Assembly: GCF_021043365.1 (NCBI RefSeq)
Contig: NZ_JAJNDU010000001.1
Location: 768,164-832,163, forward strand
Direction: 5' to 3'
Length of the DNA stretch: 64,000 nt
DNA from: Sphingomonas sp. IC-11
GTDB taxonomy: Bacteria; Pseudomonadota; Alphaproteobacteria; Sphingomonadales; Sphingomonadaceae
In this document: positions 47,866 through 56,177 of the stretch, in pieces
How the letters are laid out: the number at the start of each line of letters is the position of its first letter
Numbering within the stretch: position 1 is the stretch's first letter
Translations under genes and position numbers: made by a program
Notes under the pieces: generated by a model
The model's input: only the letters and a program-made list of their open reading frames with translations
What the model was told of the DNA's origin: nothing
Databases searched by the model: none

Positions 47866-50070
47866 TCAGAGTGGCAGTATCGAGTCCGAAGGGGCAGGGG
47901 TTGGCGTGTTTGGGTGGCCACGCCAATGTGCCGCGAAGTCCGCGATTGCCGAGGTGAGCGAGCCGAGTGAGGCGACGTGGCGGCTGCCGAGGCCCGATCG
48001 CGCCGGGCGGGGAGCGGCCCATCCGAAAACGGCCCCGGGCACACCCTCGATCATCGCAGGATCGCGGTTGATGGCACGCGCGATCTCCCGCGCGAAGTCC
48101 GCCCAGGACAGGCAGGTGTCGTTTGCCAGATGCCGGATCCCGCTTTCACCGTCGATGGCGAGGTCGAGAATGGCCTGCGCCAGCGCGGGGACGTAGGCGG
48201 GGGATACATATTGATCGGCGGCAGCCTGGAAGTGCTTGCCGGCGCTAAGGGTTTGCGTGACCGCGTGCGCAAAATTATACCGATCGAACGGAGAGAAGAA
48301 AGCGGCGGTGCGGATCACCAACGGGCGAAATCCGCGCTCAAGTGCCCCGTGTTCCATGGCCAGCTTGCTGCGCCCATAAGCGTTCAGGGGCGAGGGCGTG
48401 TCGTCTTCGTAATAGATCGGCCCGTCAGTTCCATCGAAGACGAGATCCGTCGAGATGGATACCACGGGTATCTGGCGGCTGGCGCACGCCTCCACGAGGC
48501 GTACGGCCGCCGCGGCGTTGATCGCGCTGCAGGCTTCCTCTTCATGTTCCGCGTCGTCCACGCGCACCCAACCCGCGGCATTAATGACCACCCATGGAGC
48601 GAAGCGATCAAGCGCCGCGTCCACCGAGGCGGGATGAAGCAGGTCGCAATCATCCCGGCTGCAGAGCCGGAAGCTGATGCCGCGGGACTGACAAGCCCGG
48701 CCGAGTGCCTGGCCCAATGTCCCGGTCGCACCGCAGATCAACACAGGCCGTGCGCGGCCGGCCCTGGCCTCTACATAGCTGGCGATCGCAGACACCCGGG
48801 GCGCCCGAGGGAAAATCATTCGTTCGCCGCGTTGCCACCAGCCGGGTTGCTCCGCCACATCATGGGTGCCCGCCTCTGCGAGCATCTGCCAGTGGCGCGC
48901 CAACGCCGTATGCCGGGGATGGCCGCTGGAAAGGTCGAACAATCCTGGTTCGTAGGAGCCGGGGCTAGTCACCAGCGTGTCCCAGTCGTGCGAACCCATC
49001 AGAGACCATGCCGTCACCGCGCGCACGTCCACGCCGGCCTTTTTGCTATCGTGAGCGGCGTTCCAGGCCGCCTTTGCCCATCGTAACTGCTCCTCCCGGG
49101 TGCAGCCGATATGTACCTCCGTCAGCGCAAGCGGCAGGGTGTAGCGCGTCCATGCCTCCCGCAAAGCTGCGGCGAAAGGTTCGGGTGCGGGATCGAGCGT
49201 CCGTACTGCCGGGACGTCCGCGAGGGCCTGGTTGCCGTTCGTCCCATGTGCATCGCGGGGGTACAGTTGAACGCGGTGGTCAAGGAATCGATCGCTTGTC
49301 GGGTAGTGGTTGATCCCGATGATGTCGGGCGGACAGGGGTCATCGGCGATGATCCGCAGCCGTTCTCCAAGGCCCATGGCGCACAATCGGTGCCAGAGCG
49401 GATGTCCTGCGACTATCCTGCCACAAAGCAGATCCCAACCGGCCCAGCGACGTTGATTGTCGAAGGCTGCCTGGTCGGCGAGCGGCGCAGTTGCCCATGT
49501 CCGCCCCAGATCATCGGTCTGGATCAATCGCGCGGCCGGATTAACCTCGCGGATCGCGCGCATCGACAGGCGGGTCGCGTCCACCTGGTTCAGAAGCGCC
49601 TGCCAGAACGAGCGTTCGTCCCGAGCATGCGGGTACCAATGTCCGTACAGCGCGGAAAAGCGGGCGGTTGTCACTGGCTCGTTGACCGGCGTCCAGTCAT
49701 CGATCCACGGATAACGCTCTGCCGCTGCCCGAGCGTGCCGGGCAAGACCCGGTGCGAAGTTCTGGTCCAGCAGATCCGTGTAGCGCGGTCCGCTGCCGTG
49801 GTGAACAAGCCCTGCGATGATGCGCAGGTTCAGTCGTTGCAGGTGTGACACCCTTTCGTCGCACCAAGCCCAGTCGGCGAGATCAGCGGAGTGGGGCGAT
49901 ATGCGCTCCCACAGCAGGGGGTAACGGATCGCTTGAAAACCGAGATCAGCGATAATCTCGAGATCACCGATCCTGTCGTGATGGCCAGATCGCTGAAGTT
50001 GATCGTGGAAGCTGTCGCCGACCCGATTGACGGTACACTCCACCCCGCACCAGCGCTCGATTCCGGGCAC
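47866..50070 (-). CDS. Glycoside hydrolase 1-like / RmlD-like sugar-nucleotide reductase fusion
   Basis: This is a 734-residue two-domain protein. The N-terminal ~390 residues form a (beta/alpha)8 glycoside hydrolase 1-like domain with an acid/base-type motif WTPVNEP and a nucleophile-type Glu in LALTEVHIGC, plus INHYP. The C-terminal ~310 residues are a Rossmann reductase like RmlD (dTDP-4-dehydrorhamnose reductase): CGATGTLGQAL, NAAGWVRVDDAEHE, VSISTDLVFDG and YGRSKLAMEH with the Tyr-x3-Lys pair. The link between a sugar hydrolase and a nucleotide-sugar reductase is unusual. I chose GTG 50070, with GGAGAG six bases before it; the frame is open to 50127. It is divergent from the glycosyltransferase/mutase fusion, and the two are probably one pathway. 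Confidence 0.82.
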   Translation of the reverse strand: MPGIERWCGVECTVNRVGDSFHDQLQRSGHHDRIGDLEIIADLGFQAIRYPLLWERISPHSADLADWAWCDERVSHLQRLNLRIIAGLVHHGSGPRYTDLLDQNFAPGLARHARAAAERYPWIDDWTPVNEPVTTARFSALYGHWYPHARDERSFWQALLNQVDATRLSMRAIREVNPAARLIQTDDLGRTWATAPLADQAAFDNQRRWAGWDLLCGRIVAGHPLWHRLCAMGLGERLRIIADDPCPPDIIGINHYPTSDRFLDHRVQLYPRDAHGTNGNQALADVPAVRTLDPAPEPFAAALREAWTRYTLPLALTEVHIGCTREEQLRWAKAAWNAAHDSKKAGVDVRAVTAWSLMGSHDWDTLVTSPGSYEPGLFDLSSGHPRHTALARHWQMLAEAGTHDVAEQPGWWQRGERMIFPRAPRVSAIASYVEARAGRARPVLICGATGTLGQALGRACQSRGISFRLCSRDDCDLLHPASVDAALDRFAPWVVINAAGWVRVDDAEHEEEACSAINAAAAVRLVEACASRQIPVVSISTDLVFDGTDGPIYYEDDTPSPLNAYGRSKLAMEHGALERGFRPLVIRTAAFFSPFDRYNFAHAVTQTLSAGKHFQAAADQYVSPAYVPALAQAILDLAIDGESGIRHLANDTCLSWADFAREIARAINRDPAMIEGVPGAVFGWAAPRPARSGLGSRHVASLGSLTSAIADFAAHWRGHPNTPTPAPSDSILPL

Positions 50071-50233
50071 GACTGCTCTCCGCCTGTCGGAACAAATTAA
50101 AGCGCCTGCCGACGAAAGTTGTTGCACTTGTGCGCGGACAAATCGTCATAACCTAGATCAGAGCGTGATTGTTTTACGGAACAGCCGGGTTGGTTCGTGA
50201 CTTGCCTCTTAGAGAACAAAGAGAGAGGCGGCT

Positions 50234-52597
50234 ATGCACGGGACGGGAGAGGCAAGCAGGACCGACGTCGATCTGGGGCAGCAGGGCGGTTCTGGCGCCA
50301 CGCTGATCTGTTTCAGCCACCTGCGCTGGCGATTTGTATTTCAGCGTCCTCAGCATCTCATGTCGCGGTTTTCTGCCTCTTACCAGGTGATATTCTGGGA
50401 GGAGCCGATCTATCCGGACGGTTGTGAAGCCCCGAGGGTGAGTATCGATCAGGACGACGTGAATCAGGTCCGAGTAATTACACCTGAACTCCCCCGCGGT
50501 CTTTCCGCCAGCGAGGAAGAGACAGCGGTGCGCTCTCTCCTCGATCAGCAACTTGCCGCCCTGCCACCGGTGGCGGTGCGATGGTACTACACGCCCATGA
50601 TGCTGCCGTTTTCGGCGCACGTGCCGGCTGAATGCATCGTTTACGACTGCATGGACGAGCTGTCGGCTTTCAAGAACCCGCCACAGGGCTTGCTGGACCG
50701 GGAGCGCGAATTACTCGCGGCTGCAGACGTCGTGTTTACCGGTGGCTCCAGCCTCTACGAGGCAAAAAAGGATCGGCACGACAACGTCCATGCCTTTCCT
50801 TCCAGCATCGATGTCGCTCACTTCGAATCGGCGCGAAAGGGCGTCATCGAGCCCAGCGACCAAGCGGATATTGCCGGGCCGAAGCTCGGTTTTTGCGGCG
50901 TTGTCGATGAACGGATGGACATCGATCTGCTTGCTGCACTTGCCGACGCAAGGGACGATTGGTCCATTGTGATCATCGGGCCAGTCGTGAAGATCGATCC
51001 TGCCTCACTTCCCAAGCGCGACAATCTCCATTTTCTGGGCGCCCGCGATTACGCTGATCTGCCAGCCTATATGAGCGGGTGGAGCGCGGCGCTGATGCCG
51101 TTCGCGCTTAACGAAGCCACCCGGTTCATCAGCCCCACCAAGACACCGGAATATCTGGCCGCGGGCCTGCCGGTCATTTCCACCCGGATCGTCGATGTCG
51201 CCCGGCACTATGGCGCTCTAGAGGCTGTCCAGATTGCTGATACGGCTGAGCAATTCGTCCAGGCGTGCGAAAGGGCGATCGCAAAGCACAACGACATCTC
51301 ATGGCGCGCCGCGGCAGACGAGCAGCTCGCGCGCGGTTCCTGGGCGAGCACCGCACTGAGCATGGCGGCGCTGATCGCGGTGGAGCGGGCGACGCACTCC
51401 AATATCGAACCGATTGTCTCCCCGACGCGCTGGCCGGCTCCCCAGTCACACCACGACGTGATGGTGGTGGGAGCCGGCTTTGCCGGCGCCGTTATGGCGG
51501 AGCGGCTGGCGGACGCCGGCTTCAAGGTGCTGGTGGTTGATCGCAGGCCCCACATCGCCGGCAACGCCTATGATCGGCGCGACGCGGCGGGTTTGCTGAT
51601 CCATCAATATGGGCCGCACATCTTCCACACGAACTCAGATGATGTGTTCGCTTACCTTTCGCGTTTCACGGCGTGGCGGCCGTATGAGCACCGCGTGCTT
51701 GCGGACGTCAGTGGCAAGCTGGTGCCGATGCCGATCAATCGCACGACGCTGAACATCCTGTATGATGCCGGGCTGGCGAGCGAGGATGATGTCGAGGCAT
51801 TTCTGGCTGATCGGGCGGAGCCGATCACGCCCATCCGCAGTTCGGCGGATGTCGTCATCTCGCGCGTCGGCCGAGAGCTCTACGAGACGTTCTTCCGCGG
51901 CTATACGCGCAAACAATGGGGGCTTGATCCCAGCGAACTCGACAAGTCGGTAACGGCGCGCGTGCCGACGCGGGCCAGTATAGATGATCGGTACTTCACG
52001 GATACGCATCAGGCGATGCCGGCTGAGGGGTATACGCGCATGTTCGAGAAGATGCTCGATCACCCCAACATCGAGTTACTGCTTGGGGTGGACTTCAGCC
52101 AGGTGCGCAGCGGCTATCCCCACGATCATCTGGTGTTCACCGGGCCGATTGACGAATATTTCGGTTACCGGCTCGGCCGGCTTCCGTACAGGTCATTGCA
52201 TTTCCGGCACGAGACGCTTGATCGCGAATGGCTGCAACCGGTCGCCGTCGTGAACTACCCCGATGAACAAGTGCCTTTTACGCGCGTGACCGAGTACAAG
52301 CACCTGACCGGGGACAGCTCGCCGGTGACGAGCATAACTTACGAATATCCAGCCTCGGAGGGGGATCCCTATTATCCCATTCCGCGCGAAGAGAACCAAG
52401 CGCTGTTCAAGCGATACGAAGCACTGGCCATCGCGGAGGAGAATGTCACCTTCGTCGGCCGCCTCGCGACCTACCGCTATTACAATATGGATCAGGTCGT
52501 GGGGCAGGCACTCGCGACGGCGCGGCGGCTTATCCCGCGGCTTCAGGTGGCAGGCATCGAACCATCGGTCGGTACAGCAGCTGCGGCGGCGGCCTGA
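50234..52597 (+). CDS. Glycosyltransferase-like / UDP-galactopyranose mutase fusion
   Basis: This is a 787-residue protein. Residues ~18-385 form a GT-B-like glycosyltransferase domain (CFSHLRWRFVFQRPQHLMSR, YDCMDELSAF, FIGPV-type RLG region, PTKTPEYLAAGLPVIST). Residues ~408-770 form a complete UDP-galactopyranose mutase: FAD loop VVGAGFAGAVMAERLADAG, YGPHIFHTNSDDVFAYLSRF, KQWG, FTGPIDEYFGYRLGRLPYRS, DPYYPIP and VGRLATYRYYNMDQV. The mutase converts UDP-galactopyranose to UDP-galactofuranose, so the fused transferase may use that product. It is followed after 11 nt by a small membrane-protein gene. The start is ATG 50234 after AGAGAGAGG. Confidence 0.88.
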   Translation: MHGTGEASRTDVDLGQQGGSGATLICFSHLRWRFVFQRPQHLMSRFSASYQVIFWEEPIYPDGCEAPRVSIDQDDVNQVRVITPELPRGLSASEEETAVRSLLDQQLAALPPVAVRWYYTPMMLPFSAHVPAECIVYDCMDELSAFKNPPQGLLDRERELLAAADVVFTGGSSLYEAKKDRHDNVHAFPSSIDVAHFESARKGVIEPSDQADIAGPKLGFCGVVDERMDIDLLAALADARDDWSIVIIGPVVKIDPASLPKRDNLHFLGARDYADLPAYMSGWSAALMPFALNEATRFISPTKTPEYLAAGLPVISTRIVDVARHYGALEAVQIADTAEQFVQACERAIAKHNDISWRAAADEQLARGSWASTALSMAALIAVERATHSNIEPIVSPTRWPAPQSHHDVMVVGAGFAGAVMAERLADAGFKVLVVDRRPHIAGNAYDRRDAAGLLIHQYGPHIFHTNSDDVFAYLSRFTAWRPYEHRVLADVSGKLVPMPINRTTLNILYDAGLASEDDVEAFLADRAEPITPIRSSADVVISRVGRELYETFFRGYTRKQWGLDPSELDKSVTARVPTRASIDDRYFTDTHQAMPAEGYTRMFEKMLDHPNIELLLGVDFSQVRSGYPHDHLVFTGPIDEYFGYRLGRLPYRSLHFRHETLDREWLQPVAVVNYPDEQVPFTRVTEYKHLTGDSSPVTSITYEYPASEGDPYYPIPREENQALFKRYEALAIAEENVTFVGRLATYRYYNMDQVVGQALATARRLIPRLQVAGIEPSVGTAAAAAA

Positions 52598-52608
52598 AGG
52601 AGGAGAGC

Positions 52609-52821
52609 ATGGCGAGAGATCCTGCAAAGCCAGGGCCGCGAGACGGATCGGGTCCACTCGTGTGGATTGTCGGCGGTGTTTGCGCGGCGTTGATCCTGCT
52701 GGTGCTCAAGCTGAGCCTCGCGCCGGGTGAGCATGACCAAGCGGTGATTTACGTCATCGTGGGCGGCGTTGCCGGCTTCCTCATTCACTTTCTGCGTCGC
52801 CGGGGTGCGGCGCGGCCATGA
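52609..52821 (+). CDS. Small two-helix membrane protein in the mutase operon
   Basis: This is a 70-residue protein with two membrane helices (~18-36 and ~46-64) separated by LAPGEHDQ, ending in a basic RRRGAARP tail. A strong ribosome site (AAGGAGGAG) stands before ATG 52609, 11 nt after the fusion-gene stop, so it is co-transcribed. I do not recognise a family. It could anchor the soluble fusion enzyme at the membrane, which is speculation. Confidence 0.7.
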   Translation: MARDPAKPGPRDGSGPLVWIVGGVCAALILLVLKLSLAPGEHDQAVIYVIVGGVAGFLIHFLRRRGAARP

Positions 52822-52842
52822 TCAGGCAAGAGGAGCAAGACC

Positions 52843-53022
52843 ATGTCTCAGAAAGGCGCAGGCGGTAACCCCGGAGCGATCACCAGCAAAGGTGGCGATC
52901 CGGGATCGGGCGCGAAGAGCAAGAGCACCGGCGGCAAGGGCGGAGGTGGCCGATCCGGCGGGAGCAAAGGTGGCGGCGGCGGGAATAGCGGCGGCGGCTC
53001 TTCGGGCGGCAGCAAGTCTTGA
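52843..53022 (+). CDS. Small Gly/Ser/Lys-rich protein (KGG type)
   Basis: This 59-residue protein is almost entirely Gly, Ser, Lys, Asn and Thr, starting MSQKGAGGNPGAITSKGGD and rich in KGG and SGG. AGAGGAGC before ATG 52843 is an acceptable ribosome site, and it begins 21 nt after the small membrane-protein gene. Such hydrophilic glycine-rich peptides resemble desiccation- or stress-type disordered proteins. Composition alone cannot assign a function. Confidence 0.55.
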   Translation: MSQKGAGGNPGAITSKGGDPGSGAKSKSTGGKGGGGRSGGSKGGGGGNSGGGSSGGSKS

Positions 53023-53116
53023 GGACGAGCGCTTTTTAGGATCGCGGCGGATCTACGCCGGCCTGCAGCTGATCATCCCCGCCCGAGGAGCAGCGAGGGC
53101 CGGCGAAGTTCTCGCC

Positions 53117-53148
53117 GCGTGACGGCAGGGCGAGGATGCCGTCAACGC
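53117..53148 (+). terminator. Hairpin downstream of the mutase operon
   Basis: GCGTGACGGCA and TGCCGTCAACGC form an 11-bp stem with one bulged base around a 9-nt loop, 94 nt after the KGG gene. There is no T-run. Confidence 0.4.
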
Positions 53149-53295
53149 TAGGGCGCCTGCGGCCCTGGACGGAGAGCATGTCGCGGTAACCGCGAGGACA
53201 TGTGTGCGGTGAATGAGCGCCAAATCGCGATGGACTGAGCAGACAGCCTTTCTCCTGCGGGCTCCGGCCCTTAGCAGGTGCGCAAAGGGAGTTTC

Positions 53296-54390
53296 ATGTC
53301 TGCTTTGTTCGTCCGCCGGCTCGGCGCATTTGCCCTCACGAGCCTGATCGCCGCCTGCGTTCCTGCGGCACCGCCGGTCTCCACGCCCGTCCCGCCGCCC
53401 GTGCGGCAGCCGACTCCCCAGCAAATTCCGCCGCGGCCGATGTCAATTCGGCCACAGCCGCCTGCGGCGCTCCTCAATGCTGTTCAGGCACTCGGGCGCA
53501 GCTTCAACGGGGACGTCGGCATCTCCATTCGCGACGTGGACGAAGGCTGGACGGTCGCATGGGTTGGCGACAAGCGGCGCCCGCAACAGAGCGTCAGCAA
53601 GTTGTGGGTCGGCATCGCCGTGATGGATGCGGTGGACAAGGGGCGAATAAGCCTTGGTGACCCGGTGACAGTGCGTCGGTCGGATCTGACGTTGTTCCAC
53701 CAGCCGATCCGACCGCTTGTTGGCAAAGATGGCTATCGTACGACCATTGGCGAGTTGCTGAACGGTGCCATGACCCGCAGTGACAATACGGCAAACGATG
53801 TATTGCTCTGGCGCGTCGGCGGACCGGATGCCGTCCGGAGAATTTTGGCCGAAAAAGGTGTCGCGGGAGTAACATTCGGCCCAGGTGAGCGCCTGCTTCA
53901 GGCCCGAACGGCCGGTCTGACCTGGCGCCCAGAATGGGCAGGGGGATGGGGCTTTTTGCAGGCCCGCGCGGCGATGACCTACGAGGCGCGCCGCCGCGCA
54001 CTCGACCGCTATCTCGCCGATCCCGAGGACGGCGCTTCTGCCAATGGCGTCACCTTGGGAGTGGCGCTGCTGGCACAAGGCAAGCTGCTCAGTGCTGCGT
54101 CGACGGAGAAGCTGCTGTCGCTGATGCGGGCCAGCAAGACCGGCGCCTTGCGGTTGAAGTCCGGTCTGCGGCCCGGCTGGAGCCTTGCTCACAAGACGGG
54201 CACCGGTCAGGATCTCGGGAATCTGTCGACCGGTTATAATGACGTAGGCCTGATCGTCGCGCCGGATGGCCACCGCTATGCCGTCGCGGTCATGATCGCG
54301 AGCACGCGGCAGCCGATCCCGGCGAGGATGCGGCTGATGGGCGACGTTTCGCGGGCGCTCGTGGCGGCTCATCAGGAGATGGCGGACTGA
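53296..54390 (+). CDS. Lipoprotein serine hydrolase, class A beta-lactamase fold
   Basis: This is a 364-residue protein with a signal peptide ending in a lipobox-like SLIAAC and then a proline-rich linker. The three active-site motifs of the beta-lactamase/DD-peptidase superfamily are present: SxxK (SVSK), SDN (TRSDNTAND) and KTG (HKTGTGQ). The omega-loop Glu-x-x-Leu-Asn of true class A enzymes is not evident, so resistance activity is doubtful and a cell-wall or esterase role is as likely. I chose ATG 53296, with AAAGGGAG six bases before it, over the GTG at 53278. Confidence 0.85.
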   Translation: MSALFVRRLGAFALTSLIAACVPAAPPVSTPVPPPVRQPTPQQIPPRPMSIRPQPPAALLNAVQALGRSFNGDVGISIRDVDEGWTVAWVGDKRRPQQSVSKLWVGIAVMDAVDKGRISLGDPVTVRRSDLTLFHQPIRPLVGKDGYRTTIGELLNGAMTRSDNTANDVLLWRVGGPDAVRRILAEKGVAGVTFGPGERLLQARTAGLTWRPEWAGGWGFLQARAAMTYEARRRALDRYLADPEDGASANGVTLGVALLAQGKLLSAASTEKLLSLMRASKTGALRLKSGLRPGWSLAHKTGTGQDLGNLSTGYNDVGLIVAPDGHRYAVAVMIASTRQPIPARMRLMGDVSRALVAAHQEMAD

Positions 54391-54418
54391 CCCGCGGCAG
54401 CACCGCCGGAGCGGGTCA
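54388..54418. terminator. Hairpin between the serine hydrolase and YihY genes
   Basis: TGACCCGC and GCGGGTCA form a perfect 8-bp stem with a 15-nt loop that itself can pair (GGC/GCC). It overlaps the stop codon of the hydrolase and lies before the end of the convergent membrane-protein gene. Confidence 0.5.
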
Positions 54419-54426
54419 GATCAGGC

Positions 54427-55695
54427 TCACCCCCTGGCGGGCTTGTTCCGCGGCGTGCCTGGGCGGGTGAGCCACTTCAGTCCGCCGGCCGCGGCCATGA
54501 AGGTGATGCCAAGCGCGGTCTTGTCCCGCTTGCCCATCATGGTCAGTCCGAGCGTCGCAAAAAGTGAGGGGAGCAGGCCTACCTTGCCGATCGTGCCGAT
54601 CCGCAAGGCGCGGGCGAGATTGCGGCTGAGGGCAAGCTCGCTTCTGGCGGTGCCGGTGACTGGGTGCTTGTCTTCCGCGACCCCGCTCCCCCTCAAGCCG
54701 GAGGTAGGTTCGTCACCCGTTTGCGGTCCTCCGGCGACGGTATCGGCGGCATAGGCGCCGCGCGTGCCCATTGGCTGTTCGCTGCCCGTGGTCGTGTCTC
54801 GAGCGGTCTGGCGTTCCAACTCGCAATTGAACTCGGCCCCCAGAAGCAGGACGTAGGCCGAAAGATACAGCCACGTCAGCAACACCACGGCCGCGCCGAG
54901 CGAGCCATAAGTGGCGTCATAGCTGCCGAAGTTGGCGACGTAGATGCCGAAGCCGATGGTCATGAGCAACCAGGACAGGGACGCGAGAGCCGAACCGGGG
55001 GTCAACCATACCCATTTGGCGCCGTCCCGGTTGGGGGCGAACCGATATAGCGTTGCGGCAGCGGCGGCGCCGACCGCTGCCATGATCAGATAGGAGAGGA
55101 TTTTACCCAGGATCAGCAACGGGGCCGGCAGCGATGGGAACAGATGTTCCAGCGAACTCATCGCTGCGATCGCGACAACGGCCAGGATGGCGCTCACGAC
55201 GGCGCCCGCCGTGATCGCAAGTGCGATCAGGTTCAGCTTTATGAAGCTGCGGGTTTCTTCCTCATCATAAGCGATGTTGAGCGCCGTGATGATCGCCGAT
55301 GCGCCCTTCATCGCCCCGTAAAGGGCAATCGCGAGCGCGATCAGCAGGCCGAACCCCTTCTTGCCGTCCGAGGTGGAAACCACATTGGCCAATTGTTCGC
55401 CGATCAGCCTGGCCGCGTCCGCTGGCATGAGCGTCGTGAGCGAACGAACATTGTCCATCACCGTCTCAGGCGTGGCAACGAGACCATAGCTGAGCACGAT
55501 CGCGCCCAGCATCGGCACCATGGCAAGCACGCCGCAGAATGCGACGCCGGACGCCACGAGGCTGATGTTGTCCTGCCCCGCCTCTTTCCAGCTGCGCAGC
55601 GCGACATCCTTCCAGCCACGCGGCGGAATTGCCCATGGACTTGCCGCGTCACGGCCGCGCTCTGACGGAACCGTCGCTGGGCTAGTCGTTGCCAT
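54427..55695 (-). CDS. YihY/BrkB-family inner membrane protein
   Basis: This is a 422-residue protein. Residues ~30-290 form the YihY/BrkB domain with six helices: GVAFCGVLAMVPMLGAIVLSY, ALYGAMKGASAIITALNIAYDEEE, the RFAPNRDGAKWVWLTPGSA block, and YGSLGAAVVLLTWLYLSAYVLLLGAEFN. The ~130-residue C-terminal tail is unusual and has a further hydrophobic segment. The biochemical function is unknown; the old ribonuclease BN assignment was withdrawn. The ATG at 55695 follows CGGAGGAACG. A candidate EcfG-type promoter lies just upstream. Confidence 0.88.
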   Translation of the reverse strand: MATTSPATVPSERGRDAASPWAIPPRGWKDVALRSWKEAGQDNISLVASGVAFCGVLAMVPMLGAIVLSYGLVATPETVMDNVRSLTTLMPADAARLIGEQLANVVSTSDGKKGFGLLIALAIALYGAMKGASAIITALNIAYDEEETRSFIKLNLIALAITAGAVVSAILAVVAIAAMSSLEHLFPSLPAPLLILGKILSYLIMAAVGAAAAATLYRFAPNRDGAKWVWLTPGSALASLSWLLMTIGFGIYVANFGSYDATYGSLGAAVVLLTWLYLSAYVLLLGAEFNCELERQTARDTTTGSEQPMGTRGAYAADTVAGGPQTGDEPTSGLRGSGVAEDKHPVTGTARSELALSRNLARALRIGTIGKVGLLPSLFATLGLTMMGKRDKTALGITFMAAAGGLKWLTRPGTPRNKPARG

Positions 55696-55722
55696 CGTTC
55701 CTCCGGATCATCGTTCCTATCG

Positions 55723-55747
55723 AACATGTTCGGGCGGATGACGTTCC
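55723..55747 (-). promoter_or_regulatory. Candidate EcfG (general stress) promoter of the YihY gene
   Basis: On the minus strand GGAAC (55747-55743) is followed after 16 bases by TGTT (55726-55723). The alphaproteobacterial EcfG consensus is GGAAC-N16/17-cGTT, so the -35 is exact and the -10 matches three of four bases. The implied leader before ATG 55695 is about 20 nt. Confidence 0.45.
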
Positions 55748-55886
55748 AATGAAACCATTGTGAAGCACTGGTAGGCAGCGGCAACCACGCGCTCATCCGG
55801 CGCGTTCCTGCCGTATGCTGGGCAAGCGATACGATCATTCGCAGCCGGCGCTGAAAGCCGCGATCATGCCGGCTTGGGAGAATGCC

Positions 55887-56096
55887 ATGACCAAGAATTT
55901 CAAGGCCGGCGACCATGTGAAATGGGATACGCCGCAAGGGGAAACTTCCGGCAAGGTGGTGCGCAAGGAGACAAGCAGCACGAAGGCCGGCGGCCATGTT
56001 GCCAAAGCAACCAAGGACGAACCGCAGTTTCGCGTGAAGAGCGACAAATCCGGCAAGGAGGCTGTTCACAAGCCGGAAGCGCTGAAGAAGGCGTAG
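55887..56096 (+). CDS. DUF2945 (hypervirulence-associated TUDOR) small protein
   Basis: This is a 69-residue protein that starts MTKNFKAGDHVKWDTPQGE and has GKVVRKETSS, QFRVKSDKSGKEAVHKPEAL, the DUF2945 pattern. It is basic and Lys-rich with a single small beta-barrel. Relatives occur in bacteria and fungi; the function is unknown. ATG 55887 is preceded by GGGAGA; the frame is open earlier. It is divergent from the YihY gene. Confidence 0.85.
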   Translation: MTKNFKAGDHVKWDTPQGETSGKVVRKETSSTKAGGHVAKATKDEPQFRVKSDKSGKEAVHKPEALKKA

Positions 56097-56177
56097 CCTT
56101 TCCGACGATCCCCGGCCACCGTTCGTGACGCAGGCCGGCGGCGCCCGCGCCTCAAAGCCGGACGCCGCTGTGCGGGT

